Assembly (NCBI RefSeq): GCF_000471965.1 | Contig: NC_022550.1 | Location: 62,001 to 126,000 of the forward strand | DNA: 64,000 bases | Origin: Blattabacterium sp. (Nauphoeta cinerea) | GTDB lineage: Bacteria > Bacteroidota > Bacteroidia > Flavobacteriales > Blattabacteriaceae | Reading direction: 5' to 3' | Shown here: positions 21,858 to 31,325 of the stretch, piece after piece | How the letters are laid out: each line of letters begins with the position of its first letter | Numbering within the stretch: the first letter of the stretch is position 1 | Program-made: the position numbers and the translations under genes | Notes under the pieces: generated by a model | What the model was told of the DNA's origin: nothing | Seen by the model: only the letters and a program-made list of their open reading frames with translations | Database searches by the model: none

Positions 21858-22467
21858 AGGAAGTTTAAAAAATATCAATCAATTATTGATTCATAATTTT
21901 CCAGAATATGCTTTTGTAGGACGTTCTAATGTTGGAAAGTCTAGTTTAATAAATTGCATTACTAAAAAAAAAATAGCTAAAGTTTCTTCTTATCCTGGAA
22001 GGACACAATGTATCAACTATTTTTTAATCAATCATAAATGGTATTTAATAGATTTGCCAGGTTATGGATTTTTTTCTGTAAAAACAGATAAACAAAAAAC
22101 ACAAAAATTAATTACAGATTATATTTTTTATCAAAAAAATATTGTTTTTTTATTTCTATTAATAGATTGTAGATTATTTATACAAAAAATAGATTTAAAT
22201 TTTATACAAAAATTAAACAACACGAAAATCCGTTTTTGTATTGTTTTTACAAAAACGGATAAATTAAAAAATCATAGATTTATTGATGAAAATATTTCTT
22301 CCTACATTAAAGAAATTAAAAAAAATGGTTGTTTCATTCCTACATGGTTTAAAGTATCCGTAAAAAATGAATACGGAATCAATGATATAATTCAACATAT
22401 AAAAAAATTAAATGATTTTTATCAGTCTTATACTTATAAAAGAAAACTCATTATTCCTAATTCATAA
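21832..22467 (+). CDS. engB: Ribosome biogenesis GTPase YsxC/EngB
   Basis: Small GTPase for 50S subunit maturation. 211 residues. G1 GRSNVGKSS, G2 PGRTQ, G3 DLPGYG and G4 TKTDK are all present. It starts 26 bases inside the upstream hydrolase gene. Its last 34 bases overlap the end of aroQ on the other strand. A 13-base-pair perfect inverted repeat lies within the coding sequence at the G4 motif (22228-22260). Confidence 0.95.
   Translation: MKIFSVKFKGSLKNINQLLIHNFPEYAFVGRSNVGKSSLINCITKKKIAKVSSYPGRTQCINYFLINHKWYLIDLPGYGFFSVKTDKQKTQKLITDYIFYQKNIVFLFLLIDCRLFIQKIDLNFIQKLNNTKIRFCIVFTKTDKLKNHRFIDENISSYIKEIKKNGCFIPTWFKVSVKNEYGINDIIQHIKKLNDFYQSYTYKRKLIIPNS
22228..22260. repeat. Perfect 13-bp hairpin inside engB
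   Basis: Arms at 22228-22240 and 22248-22260 (ATCCGTTTTTGTA and its exact reverse complement) around a 7-base loop. It codes for the strand leading into the TKTD motif. No T-run long enough for an intrinsic terminator follows on either strand. On the minus strand it lies about 175 bases past the aroQ stop. Confidence 0.7.
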
Positions 22468-22855
22468 GATTTTAATCCAAACCCAAAAATTGTACCATTG
22501 CAAACAGAAGATATAAATGATTTTTTTCTAAAAGATTCTCTAGAATAAATATTAGAGATATGTACTTCTATGACAGTAGAAGAAATAGATTTAATGGCAT
22601 CATAAATTCCTATAGAAGTATGAGTATAAGCACCTGCGTTTAAAATAATTCCATCAGATTTGAATCCTACAGAATGTAGTATATCTATAATTTTTCCTTC
22701 ACTATTACTTTGGTAATAAGCAATTTCTATATTAGAAGGTAGTTTTTTTTTAATTTTTTAAGATAATCTAAAAAATTTTCATTTCCGTATAATTCAGGCT
22801 CCCTTTTTCCTAAAAGATTTAAATTTGGACCATTAATAATGGTTATTTTTTTCAT
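22434..22855 (-). CDS. aroQ: 3-dehydroquinate dehydratase, type II, frame broken at an A9 run
   Basis: Third step of the shikimate pathway. The gene fills what otherwise looks like an empty 390 bases. From the ATG at 22855 the first frame reads [18 protein letters not shown], the type II signature with its catalytic Tyr, then hits a stop soon after a run of nine A (T at 22743-22751). One extra A continues as [47 protein letters not shown] and [14 protein letters not shown] to a TAA at 22434. The restored length is 140 residues, normal for AroQ. All active-site motifs survive on both sides of the break. The 3' end overlaps engB by 34 bases; the start is 1 base from the rluB stop, so it belongs to the same transcription unit. 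Confidence 0.88.
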
Positions 22856-22856
22856 A

Positions 22857-23579
22857 TTAATATTTTGTAATGTTTTCTATTTCTTTTTTACTCAAAAAAC
22901 ACCAGTTTCCTATTTTAAGATTTTTTTTGGAAAGTCCTCCAAAATTAATACGATCTAATCGAACAACTTGATAATTTAGTTTTTTGAATATTCGTTTAAT
23001 GACTCGATTCCATCCTATATATAATCCGATTTCTATTTGATTTCTGATATTTTTTTTATTCACAAAAATAACTTTGACTTTTCCTTCTTTCAGATAAATT
23101 TTTCCTTGTCTTATTCTATCTAAATCTTCATTTCTGATTTCTTTATTTAATGACACATGATATATTTTTTTTATATGATATTTAGGATGAGTCAATTTTT
23201 CAGCGATATATCCGTCATTTGTTATAAGTAAAACTCCTGTAGTAGAACGATCTAATCTTCCTACAGGAAAAACTCTATATTTAGATAGAGAAGGAATTAA
23301 ATTCATTACTGTTTTTCTATTAAATTGATCTTGTGTAGTAGTAATAAAACCTTTAGGTTTATTGAGAAGTATATAAATTTTACTTTTATATTTAATTTTA
23401 GAACCATTATATTTCACAATATCATCTGGACTGATAATAGTTCCTAATTTTAAAACAGGTTTTCCATTTACTTCTATTGCTCCAGATTGAATAAGTTTAT
23501 CTGCTCCTCTTCTAGAAGAAATTCCTGCATTGGCCAAGTAATGATTTAATCTAATTTTAATTTTTTCCTTATGATGCAT
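22857..23579 (-). CDS. rluB: 23S rRNA pseudouridine synthase, RluB/RsuA family
   Basis: Makes pseudouridine in rRNA. 240 residues: S4 RNA-binding domain (residues 8-65, [20 protein letters not shown]), then the catalytic domain with [14 protein letters not shown], where the Asp is the nucleophile. The motif near the end, usually GRNRQVRRMF, is here [15 protein letters not shown], recognisable. RluB fits better than RluE/RluF, but the exact target base is not certain. ATG at 23579, 12 bases after the GHMP kinase stop. Confidence 0.87.
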   Translation of the reverse strand: MHHKEKIKIRLNHYLANAGISSRRGADKLIQSGAIEVNGKPVLKLGTIISPDDIVKYNGSKIKYKSKIYILLNKPKGFITTTQDQFNRKTVMNLIPSLSKYRVFPVGRLDRSTTGVLLITNDGYIAEKLTHPKYHIKKIYHVSLNKEIRNEDLDRIRQGKIYLKEGKVKVIFVNKKNIRNQIEIGLYIGWNRVIKRIFKKLNYQVVRLDRINFGGLSKKNLKIGNWCFLSKKEIENITKY

Positions 23580-23591
23580 AAAAAAATGGAA

Positions 23592-24521
23592 TTAAAAACG
23601 AAAAAGGACTTCCGTTGCGTATTTTTTCAATGTTTTTTTGGATAATTCATAATTTGATGTAAAACCTAAAATAAAACCTCCACCTCCAGATCCACACAAT
23701 TTTAAATAATAAATATTATTGAATATTCCATTTTCCCATATTTTTAAAAAATTTTTAGAAATCATGAGACGAAAATGATTAAAAACCCAAACAGATAACA
23801 GTTTCACATTTTTTAACAAAATTTTAAAATCTTCTTTTAAAAAAGCTTCAATACATTTTTCATTATATTTCATGAATTCTGCAAAAAAAATTTTTTTGAA
23901 ATTATCATGTTTTAATTTTTTCAAAAAGAATTGAATCATAAAATCAGTTTTGCTCGGCATTCCAGAATTTAATAAAAAAATAGCACCTTCTCCTTGATTT
24001 TTTTTTGGAATACTTGTGATAGAAATATCAGTTTCAGATCTAATAAGTAAAGGTTGATTTAAATAACAAATTAAAGGATCTATTCCAGAACTTTTCCCAT
24101 GAAAAAAAGACTCCATTTGGCTAAATATATTTTTTAATATTATAATTTCTTCTTTAAAAGACCCCTTTAATTTATTTTTTGTGTATTTATCATAAATAGC
24201 AGCTACTAATGCTCCAGAGCTTCCGACTCCATATCTCTGAGGAATATTTGAATGAAAAAACATCCCATTTTGTATATCTATATATAATTTTTTTAAATCT
24301 AATTTCGTATATTCGTTTTTTTTTTCTAAAATAGATAAAAAGTCATAAAATTTTTTAATTTGATAATTGGAACATAAAATATCTTTATATTTATTGAATT
24401 TACAAGGAAAGCTTAAAGTTCCTTTATAAATATTATGAGGGATAGAAAGTCCACTTGAATTTTTCAAAACTCCATATTCTCCAAACAATAATATTTTTGC
24501 AGGAAACAAAGATTGTTTCAT
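23592..24521 (-). CDS. GHMP kinase, probably mevalonate kinase
   Basis: 309 residues. The ATP-binding GHMP motif is YGVGSSGALVAAIY (near residue 95), the N-terminus has PAKILLFGEYGVL, as in mevalonate kinases, and the third motif is KLCGSGGGGFILGF. FFHGKSSGIDPLICY holds the catalytic Asp. Flavobacteria use the mevalonate route to isopentenyl diphosphate, and uppS, which consumes its product, lies 1 kb away. Mevalonate kinase is the best match; phosphomevalonate kinase cannot be excluded from motifs alone. No other mevalonate-pathway gene is in this window. Confidence 0.75.
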   Translation of the reverse strand: MKQSLFPAKILLFGEYGVLKNSSGLSIPHNIYKGTLSFPCKFNKYKDILCSNYQIKKFYDFLSILEKKNEYTKLDLKKLYIDIQNGMFFHSNIPQRYGVGSSGALVAAIYDKYTKNKLKGSFKEEIIILKNIFSQMESFFHGKSSGIDPLICYLNQPLLIRSETDISITSIPKKNQGEGAIFLLNSGMPSKTDFMIQFFLKKLKHDNFKKIFFAEFMKYNEKCIEAFLKEDFKILLKNVKLLSVWVFNHFRLMISKNFLKIWENGIFNNIYYLKLCGSGGGGFILGFTSNYELSKKTLKKYATEVLFRF

Positions 24522-24636
24522 TTTATGCCTTATATTTTTTTAAAAAAACACAAATTTAATTTTTTATTTAATTTGATCAAATACAATAAGACAAAAATTT
24601 CGTAAATTTTTCAATTTATTGTAAGAAAATTTTAAA

Positions 24637-25524
24637 ATGAAAATAGCCGTATATGGACAAAAATTTCACAAAAAAAATATACCATATTTGAATCATTTCA
24701 TAGGCTATGCATCTAATCGTTCAATAGAAATCCATATTGAAAAATCATTTTTCCGTATTTTGTCTTCTTTTGAAGAATTCAAATATTTAGATTTTCCCGT
24801 ATTCTCTCATTATAAAGAATTAACAACTCAAGATTTCAGTTTAATGTTTACTTTTGGAGGTGATGGGACCATTTTATCTGCCATTACATTAATCAGAGAT
24901 TCTGGTATTCCTATCGTTGGAGTAAATACAGGAAATTTAGGTTTCTTAGCTACTTTTAATAAAGATGTTTTTATAAAAAAAATAGATAAAATTTTTAATA
25001 GGAAACTTCATATAATGCCTAGAAGTTTATTATCTTTAAAAACTTCTATAACAAATCATCATGAATTTTTTAATTTTGCCTTGAATGAAATCGTTATTTC
25101 AAGAAAAGAAATGGTTTCTATGATCACTATAGACGCCTATATAGATAATGAATTTCTGACTTCTTATTGGGCTGATGGGTTAATTATTTCTACTCCTACT
25201 GGATCGACAGGATATTCTCTAAGTTGTGGAGGTCCTATTATTAGTCCTGAAAATAAAAATTTTGTTTTAACACCTATATCTCCACATAATTTATTTTCAC
25301 GTCCATTAATCATATCGGATGATAAAAAGGTTTATTTAAAAATACATAGTCGTGTAAAATATTATTCTTTATCTATGGATACAAGATTAACTTCTTTGAA
25401 TCAGGAGAATGAATTATATATTCAAAAAGCTCCTTTTTACATATATCTTCTTCAAGAAGGAAAAAATACATATTACAAAACATTGAGAGAAAAACTTTTA
25501 TGGGGAATGGATCAACGAAATTGA
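24637..25524 (+). CDS. nadK: NAD kinase
   Basis: Phosphorylates NAD to NADP. 295 residues. The diagnostic GGDGT (residues 74-78, FGGDGTIL) and NTGNLGFLA are followed by YWADGLIISTPTGSTGYSLSCG, the nucleotide-binding region. ATG at 24637. The 115-base spacer to the divergent GHMP kinase contains a perfect 12-base palindrome (ATTTGATCAAAT at 24571-24582) that could be part of a shared control region, though such palindromes are common in A+T-rich DNA. Confidence 0.96.
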   Translation: MKIAVYGQKFHKKNIPYLNHFIGYASNRSIEIHIEKSFFRILSSFEEFKYLDFPVFSHYKELTTQDFSLMFTFGGDGTILSAITLIRDSGIPIVGVNTGNLGFLATFNKDVFIKKIDKIFNRKLHIMPRSLLSLKTSITNHHEFFNFALNEIVISRKEMVSMITIDAYIDNEFLTSYWADGLIISTPTGSTGYSLSCGGPIISPENKNFVLTPISPHNLFSRPLIISDDKKVYLKIHSRVKYYSLSMDTRLTSLNQENELYIQKAPFYIYLLQEGKNTYYKTLREKLLWGMDQRN

Positions 25525-25573
25525 ATGTAAAAAATCTTGATTTTTTATTTATATATTTGTAATAGATGTGTTT

Positions 25574-26314
25574 ATGATTTTTATGGAAAAATTATTAGAA
25601 AAAATAGATTATAATAATATCCCTCATCATGTAGCAATTATTATGGATGGAAATGGACGTTGGGCTGAAAAAAGAGGAAAAATGAGAACATTTGGTCATG
25701 AAAAAGCGATACAATCTGTAAGAGATACTATAAACGGATGTAAAGAATTAGGAATTCCTTATATAACTTTGTTTGTGTTTTCTTCAGAAAATTGGAATAG
25801 ACCGAAACAAGAAATAGATGATTTAATGCGTTTGTTTCATACTAATTTAAAAATTAATTTGGAAGAAATTCATGAAAAAAATGTTAAAATTATTCCCATA
25901 GGAGAAATAGAAAGATTTTCTGAAATGATTCAAAAAGAATTGTTTTTTTTCACGAAGAAAACAAAACATAATACATCTGTAACTTTAATTTTGGCTTTGA
26001 GTTATAGCGCTAGAGAAGAAATTTTAAGAGCAACAAAAAATATTGCTAAAAAAGTATGCCGTGGATTGTTTACCTTAAAAGATATAGATCATTCTTTCTT
26101 TCAAAATCATTTGTATACAAAAAATTTACCAGATGTAGATTTAATTATTAGAACAAGCGGAGAACAACGGATTAGTAATTTTTTACTTTGGCAATCCGCT
26201 TATGCAGAACTATATTTCACAAATATTTTATGGCCTGATTTTCGTAAAAAAGATTTTTTTGAAGCTATAATAAATTATCAAAAAAGAAAACGTCGTTTTG
26301 GAAAAATCGAATAA
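25574..26314 (+). CDS. uppS: Undecaprenyl diphosphate synthase
   Basis: Cis-prenyltransferase that builds the C55 lipid carrier of peptidoglycan and LPS. HHVAIIMDGNGRWA carries the catalytic Asp. FVFSSENWNRP, RTSGEQRISNFLLWQSAYAE and FTNILWPDF are the conserved regions. Three starts are possible: GTG at 25568, ATG at 25574 or ATG at 25583; the N-terminus before NIPHHVA is variable, so I chose the first ATG (246 residues). bamA follows, with its start 13 bases downstream. Confidence 0.94.
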   Translation: MIFMEKLLEKIDYNNIPHHVAIIMDGNGRWAEKRGKMRTFGHEKAIQSVRDTINGCKELGIPYITLFVFSSENWNRPKQEIDDLMRLFHTNLKINLEEIHEKNVKIIPIGEIERFSEMIQKELFFFTKKTKHNTSVTLILALSYSAREEILRATKNIAKKVCRGLFTLKDIDHSFFQNHLYTKNLPDVDLIIRTSGEQRISNFLLWQSAYAELYFTNILWPDFRKKDFFEAIINYQKRKRRFGKIE

Positions 26315-26327
26315 TTTTTTTGCACTC

Positions 26328-28841
26328 ATGAAAAAAAACATTTTTATAAACAGTATTTTTTATTTATTCATAATAATAATACCAATCCAACAAGGATATT
26401 CATTTTCTGTTCATAATGATAATGAAAATGATTTTGTAACCAATACCAATTATGACAAACAAAATGTTTCTTTTATAATAAGAAAAATACATGTCATAGG
26501 AAAAACAAAATATGATGTCCCTTTTATTTCTGAATTATCAGGAATTTTTCCTGGAGAATCAGTTGATATTCATGGAATCAAAACGGATAATGCTATAAGA
26601 AAATTGTGGAAAAGTAATCTTTTTAAAAAAATATCTATTTATAAAAAAAGTGTGTATAAAAATGATATTGATTTATTTTTTGAATTGGAAGATCTGGAAG
26701 AAATTCATGAAATAAAAGTAAAAGGAATTAAAAAAGATGAGTTTCCTAATATAAAAAAAATAAAAATTGGAGATAAAATTTCTGGAGATTTAATTCAAAC
26801 TATAAAAAATGATGTGCAAGAATATTATACAAAAAAAGGATATCATGAAATTGATATAAAAAGTGAGATTAACAAAGATCGTGATCAAAAAAACATATTA
26901 TGTTTATATGTAAATAAAGGAAAAAAAATTGAAATAGAAGAAATATTATTTGACGGGAATCAATCAGTACAAGATCAAGAATTACTTAAATTCATGGGGA
27001 TCACAAAAAAATATTTTTATTCTATAATTTCTAGAATCCAAAACCCCATTTTTGTTCAGGAAAATATAAAGGAAAATTTAAAAAATATTATCAATAAATA
27101 TAAATCTATTGGATTTATTGATGTTCAAGTATTTTTAGATTCTATATGGAAAAAAAAATCGGGAAATTATGGAATCAAGATAAAAATCATAGAAGGGAAA
27201 AAGTACTATTTAGGAAACGTTAGTATATTAGGAAATAAAAAAATAAAAACAGATTTCTTGAAGAAAATTTTTTTTTACAAGAAAGGAGACATATATAATC
27301 AAATAGGAATTAAAAAAAATATTTTAAATTCTTCTAATAGCATTTTACATGTTTATTTCGATTTAGGACATTTGTTTGTTAATATTACTTTTATAGAAAA
27401 AAGAATTCTGGATAATAGAGTAGATTTGGAAATAAAAATAGAAGAGAATAAACCTGTATATATAAATAAAGTTATCATATCAGGAAATTTAATAACTAAA
27501 GATCATGTTATAAGAAGAGAATTAAAAACTTATCCAGGAGATCTTTTTTCTACTCAAAAAGTAAAACATAGTTTATTAAATTTAGAGAATTTAAATCTTT
27601 TTAAAAAAGTATATTATGAAATTAAACCCAATAAAGAAAATGTAGACATAGAATGGCATATTGTAGAACAAAATACTAATGAATTTCAGTTTCATGGAGG
27701 ATTTGGAGGAAAAAATTTTAGAAAAATTATTGGAAATTTTAAGTTAAATCTGAAAAATTTTTCTATTAAAAATGTTTTTAATTGGAATTTGTGGAACCCC
27801 ATACCTCAAGGGGATGGACAAAAATTAGTTGTTCATAGTCAGTTAGGAAAAGATTTTACATCTTATGGTTTTTCTTTCACAGAACCTTGGATAGAAAGAA
27901 CCCATCCTACTTCTATGACTTTTCAGAGTCAGTATTCAGTAAAAAAAATTGAAAATGAAGAGGATTTATATTTTTTATCTCAGATATATAAAAACACTCA
28001 AATTTCACATGAAAAAAATAAATTTTTAAAAAAAATCAATATCTCTATTGATTTGAATAAATTTCTAACTTTTTTAGATCCTTATTCAAAAATTTTTACA
28101 TCTATAGATTACGAAAGATTTCTTTATCAAGAAGAAGATTTTTCTTCTAAAAAACGTAGATTCCACAATCTCACTTACTTAATTTCATTACAAAGAAATT
28201 CAACAAACCCCAATATAATTTTTCCTTTTCAAGGATCTCAAATACAGTTTGATAGTCTTTTTTCTCTTCCATATTCCGTAATTATTAAAAATAATAGAAA
28301 TAAAGAATGGATGGAGTATTTTAAATTAAAAATAATTTTTTTTTGGTATAAAAAAATTATAGATAACATGATCTTTAAAGCAGGAGGAGAATTAGGTTGT
28401 TTAGGACAATATACTGATTCAGTAGAATTATTTCCATTTCAAAAATTTTATATGGGTGGAGTGCCTAATAATTTATTAGGATTCAAATTATATAATAAAG
28501 ATCATATTCCATTAAGAGGATATTCTTATAAAAATAAAATTCCAAATAATGGAGGAATAATTTACGATAAGCTTGTATTAGAAATACGTTATTTAATTAA
28601 AAATTTATCAAAGTTAAAAATTTGGACAACTTGTTTTATGGAAGGGGGAAATATTAGTGATTCTTATAAAAAATTTAATCCAATAATTATGAATAAATCT
28701 TTTGGATTTGGACTTCGTTTATTTTGGGGGCCAATAGGTTTTTTAGGTATGGATTTTGGATATCCTATAGATCGTGATCTCGTTCATGGTTTTAATAAAT
28801 CAAAATGGAAAACACATTTTATAATAGGAAAAGATTTGTAA
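26328..28841 (+). CDS. bamA: Outer membrane assembly factor BamA
   Basis: Omp85-family protein that inserts beta-barrel proteins into the outer membrane. From the ATG at 26328 the product has 837 residues and starts with a signal peptide (MKKNIFINS, then a hydrophobic IFYLFIIIIP core); an upstream TTG at 26298 would overlap uppS and is less likely. POTRA-type modules occupy roughly residues 50-440 (IHVIGKTKYDVPFISELSG, ISGNLITKDHVIRRELKTYPGD). The barrel follows, with GFSFTEPWI, the LRGY motif (PLRGYSY) and GFGLRLFWGPIG near the end. Its survival with ompH/skp and lptC shows a real outer membrane is still built. Confidence 0.94.
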   Translation: MKKNIFINSIFYLFIIIIPIQQGYSFSVHNDNENDFVTNTNYDKQNVSFIIRKIHVIGKTKYDVPFISELSGIFPGESVDIHGIKTDNAIRKLWKSNLFKKISIYKKSVYKNDIDLFFELEDLEEIHEIKVKGIKKDEFPNIKKIKIGDKISGDLIQTIKNDVQEYYTKKGYHEIDIKSEINKDRDQKNILCLYVNKGKKIEIEEILFDGNQSVQDQELLKFMGITKKYFYSIISRIQNPIFVQENIKENLKNIINKYKSIGFIDVQVFLDSIWKKKSGNYGIKIKIIEGKKYYLGNVSILGNKKIKTDFLKKIFFYKKGDIYNQIGIKKNILNSSNSILHVYFDLGHLFVNITFIEKRILDNRVDLEIKIEENKPVYINKVIISGNLITKDHVIRRELKTYPGDLFSTQKVKHSLLNLENLNLFKKVYYEIKPNKENVDIEWHIVEQNTNEFQFHGGFGGKNFRKIIGNFKLNLKNFSIKNVFNWNLWNPIPQGDGQKLVVHSQLGKDFTSYGFSFTEPWIERTHPTSMTFQSQYSVKKIENEEDLYFLSQIYKNTQISHEKNKFLKKINISIDLNKFLTFLDPYSKIFTSIDYERFLYQEEDFSSKKRRFHNLTYLISLQRNSTNPNIIFPFQGSQIQFDSLFSLPYSVIIKNNRNKEWMEYFKLKIIFFWYKKIIDNMIFKAGGELGCLGQYTDSVELFPFQKFYMGGVPNNLLGFKLYNKDHIPLRGYSYKNKIPNNGGIIYDKLVLEIRYLIKNLSKLKIWTTCFMEGGNISDSYKKFNPIIMNKSFGFGLRLFWGPIGFLGMDFGYPIDRDLVHGFNKSKWKTHFIIGKDL

Positions 28842-28876
28842 ATCAATACAAATAAAAACACAAAAAAAAGAATTAT

Positions 28877-29395
28877 ATGAAAAAAAATACAATTTTTTAT
28901 TTTCTATTATTTATATTTCTATCTGTATATTATTCATCTTCTAAAGATTACAAAGATTACAAGGAATGTAATAAAAAAATAGTTTGTCTTAATAGTATGT
29001 TTTTGATAGAAAAAATGCCAGAGTTTTCTACTGTTCAAAAAGAATTAGACAGAATTAGTAAAATTCATGAAAATATATTAGATAAATTAGCAAAAGAATT
29101 TCATAGAAAAGCAGAAAAATTTCAAAAAAATAAAAATCCAATTCTTAAGAAAGAGCTAGAAATTTTACAAGCAAGAGCTCATGCCTACCAAAAAACAGCT
29201 GCAGATGATTTAACTAAAAAACAAAATCAACTACTAAATCCTATATATAAGAAAATAGAAAACGCGATTCATAAAGTAATAGATCAAGACAAAGATATTA
29301 TAAGAGTAGATGATTGTAGTCCTGGAAAAGGAGTTTTAGTAAATAAAGGAGAAGACATAACAGAAGCAGTTAAAAAAGAACTAGGATTAAAATAA
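28877..29395 (+). CDS. OmpH/Skp-family periplasmic chaperone
   Basis: 172 residues. A signal-like N-terminus (MKKNTIFYFLLFIFLSVYYS) is followed by a short strand (IVCLNSMFLIEKMPEF) and a long helical region rich in Lys, Glu and Gln, then DDCSPGKGVLVNKGEDITEAV, the usual end of Bacteroidota OmpH proteins. Skp-like trimers hold unfolded outer membrane proteins for BamA, and the position right after bamA fits this. A tandem 9-base repeat (AAAGATTAC twice) codes KDYKDYK after the signal. tRNA-Phe begins on the other strand at the base after the stop. Confidence 0.9.
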   Translation: MKKNTIFYFLLFIFLSVYYSSSKDYKDYKECNKKIVCLNSMFLIEKMPEFSTVQKELDRISKIHENILDKLAKEFHRKAEKFQKNKNPILKKELEILQARAHAYQKTAADDLTKKQNQLLNPIYKKIENAIHKVIDQDKDIIRVDDCSPGKGVLVNKGEDITEAVKKELGLK

Positions 29396-29468
29396 TGGTA
29401 TCTCCCGGAATCGAACCGGGGACACAAGGATTTTCAGTCCTTTGCTCTACCTACTGAGCTAAGATACC
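29396..29468 (-). tRNA. tRNA-Phe (GAA)
   Basis: 73 bases that fold as a full cloverleaf: acceptor GGTATCT pairing with AGATACC, D arm with AGCTCAGTAGGTAGAGC, anticodon stem AAGGA/TCCTT with loop CTGAAAA (anticodon GAA) and T arm CCGGTTCGATTCCGG. The discriminator is A. CCA is not encoded, so it must be added by the CCA enzyme. It is transcribed against its neighbours. Confidence 0.97.
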
Positions 29469-29538
29469 AAACAAAAACATAAAAATAAAACAAAAGTACA
29501 ATAAAATAATCAGTCATAAATTTCATTATTATATTTTT

Positions 29539-30051
29539 TTGGTATTTTTTTTTCTATTTTCTTGTATGAAGAAAGATACCTTTATAATAATCAAAAATAA
29601 TAAAAAAGAAATACCTAAAAATATCTTTATTAAAACAAGTCTTTTATATAAAGAAAAAGGTATATTAAAATTTTTGATTTATTCTCCTGTTATTAAAGAA
29701 TATGCTTCTTATACTTTATTTCCAAATGGTTTGAATTTATTCATTTATGATCAAAATACTAATAAATATACTTATCTTAGTGCTGATTGGGTCAAATCAA
29801 TTAATAAAATATTTTATCATATTAAAGGAAATATAAAAATTATGAATTCCAAAGGGTATTTTTTGAAAACTGAGGAAATTTTCTGGAATAGAAAAGATAA
29901 AAAAATATTTAATAAAAAATATACAACAATTATATCTCATTCAGATAAAACAGATAAAATTATACTGCACGCAACAAATGGAATAGAAGCTACTGAAGAT
30001 TTAAAAAAAATTAGATTAAAAAGTATTAGTGGAACTTTGCCTGTTAAATAA
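29539..30051 (+). CDS. lptC: LptC-like LPS-export lipoprotein
   Basis: Up to 170 residues. A hydrophobic start with a lipobox-like LFSC (Cys about residue 9 from the TTG) is followed by a beta-rich domain (KEYASYTLFPNGLNLFIYD, YFLKTEEIFWNRKDKKIF, ATNGIEATEDLKKIRL), the pattern of flavobacterial LptC, which links the inner-membrane LPS transporter to periplasmic LptA. The start is uncertain: TTG at 29539 leaves too short an N-region, the frame stays open further upstream, and no ATG or GTG exists there; ATA or ATT starts are possible. The end overlaps the next gene by 23 bases. Assignment rests on pattern and place among envelope genes. Confidence 0.7.
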   Translation: MVFFFLFSCMKKDTFIIIKNNKKEIPKNIFIKTSLLYKEKGILKFLIYSPVIKEYASYTLFPNGLNLFIYDQNTNKYTYLSADWVKSINKIFYHIKGNIKIMNSKGYFLKTEEIFWNRKDKKIFNKKYTTIISHSDKTDKIILHATNGIEATEDLKKIRLKSISGTLPVK

Positions 30052-31324
30052 TATAATTTTTTATACTAGTATAGTTTTTATCACTATATTTGTTTCTTCT
30101 TTTTTTTCTGGTATGGAAATGGCTTTAATTTCTTCTAGTTTATTTCAAATAGAGATAGAAAAAGAAAATAAAAAAGGATCCTTTCATTCTAAAATTCTTT
30201 CAAAAAGTATTAATAATTCTAAAAAATTTATCACTACAATGGTAATTGGAAATACCATATCCTTAGTTATATATGGTATTTATATGGGGAAATTATTTTT
30301 ATTTCTTTTTCCAAAAGAATTTTCAGATAATTCTTTATGGATGTTTTTTTTAGAAACAGTTTTTTCTGCAACTATTATTTTAATCGTTGGGGAATTTATT
30401 CCCAAAATAATATTTAGTGTTTATTCAAATGAATTATTAAGCTTATTCATCCTACCTGCATATGTAATATATAAAATATTCTCTCCTATTACAAACTTGA
30501 TTATTTGTATTTCTAATGTTTTTTTAAAGATTTTAGGAGAACAAGAAAATGATAAAAAAAAATTTTTTGACAAAGAAGATTTGATTTACTTTTTGTCAGA
30601 AAAAATAGAAAAAAATGTAAAAGGAAAAGAGATTGTGGAATCTGAAATTGAAATTTTTCATAAAGCTTTGGATTTTTCTGAAAAAAAAGCACGAGAATGT
30701 ATGATTCCTAGAAAGGAAATAGTTTCTTCTAATCTAGTATTTTCTTCTATAGATAACATTCGAAATCTTTTCACTGAAAGCGGCTTATCTAAAATAGTTA
30801 TTTATAAAAATAATATAGATAATATTATAGGTTATATTCATTATTTAGAATTACTAAAGAAACCAAAAAATATTGAATCTATAATTAGATCCGTAGAATT
30901 AGTTCATGTGACAACTCCTATTAGAGAAATTATGGATCTTTTAATTAAAAAAAAAAGAAGTATTGCTATTGTATTAGATGAGTATGGGGGGACTGCAGGA
31001 ATGATAACTATGGAAGATATTTTGGAAGAATTTATTGGAGATATTAAAGATGAACATGATGAAAATGTATTATTGGATAATAAATTAAATGATTATGAAT
31101 TTTTGTTTTCTGCACGTTTAGAAATTGACTTTATTAATGCCAAATATAATTTGGATCTTCCTAAATCGGATAAATATGAAACTTTAGGGGGGTTGATTGT
31201 TACTCATATAGGAGATATTCCAAAAAACGGAGACAAAATTATCATAAATCAAAATTTTTTTATTGAAATTAAAAAAGTGTCTAAAAATAAAATAGAAGAA
31301 GTTTTTCTTAAAAAAAAATTTTAA
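30029..31324 (+). CDS. CNNM/CorC-family membrane protein with CBS domains
   Basis: 431 residues from a GTG at 30029 inside the end of lptC. The N-terminal DUF21 (CNNM) domain has about four membrane helices (residues 8-30, 60-80, 95-115, 130-150) with SSFFSGMEMALIS. A CBS pair follows (CMIPRKEIV, FTESGLSKIVIYKNNIDNIIG, VLDEYGGTAGMITMEDILEEF) and then a small CorC/HlyC domain. Relatives are linked to magnesium or cobalt efflux and were once called hemolysins; the substrate here is not known. Gldl/GldE-type flavobacterial relatives share this layout. Confidence 0.88.
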   Translation: MELCLLNNIIFYTSIVFITIFVSSFFSGMEMALISSSLFQIEIEKENKKGSFHSKILSKSINNSKKFITTMVIGNTISLVIYGIYMGKLFLFLFPKEFSDNSLWMFFLETVFSATIILIVGEFIPKIIFSVYSNELLSLFILPAYVIYKIFSPITNLIICISNVFLKILGEQENDKKKFFDKEDLIYFLSEKIEKNVKGKEIVESEIEIFHKALDFSEKKARECMIPRKEIVSSNLVFSSIDNIRNLFTESGLSKIVIYKNNIDNIIGYIHYLELLKKPKNIESIIRSVELVHVTTPIREIMDLLIKKKRSIAIVLDEYGGTAGMITMEDILEEFIGDIKDEHDENVLLDNKLNDYEFLFSARLEIDFINAKYNLDLPKSDKYETLGGLIVTHIGDIPKNGDKIIINQNFFIEIKKVSKNKIEEVFLKKKF

Positions 31325-31325
31325 A

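Noticed and set aside
26298-26327. TTG start for bamA inside uppS
   Set aside because: The ATG at 26328 begins a proper signal peptide; the longer form puts ten polar residues before it.
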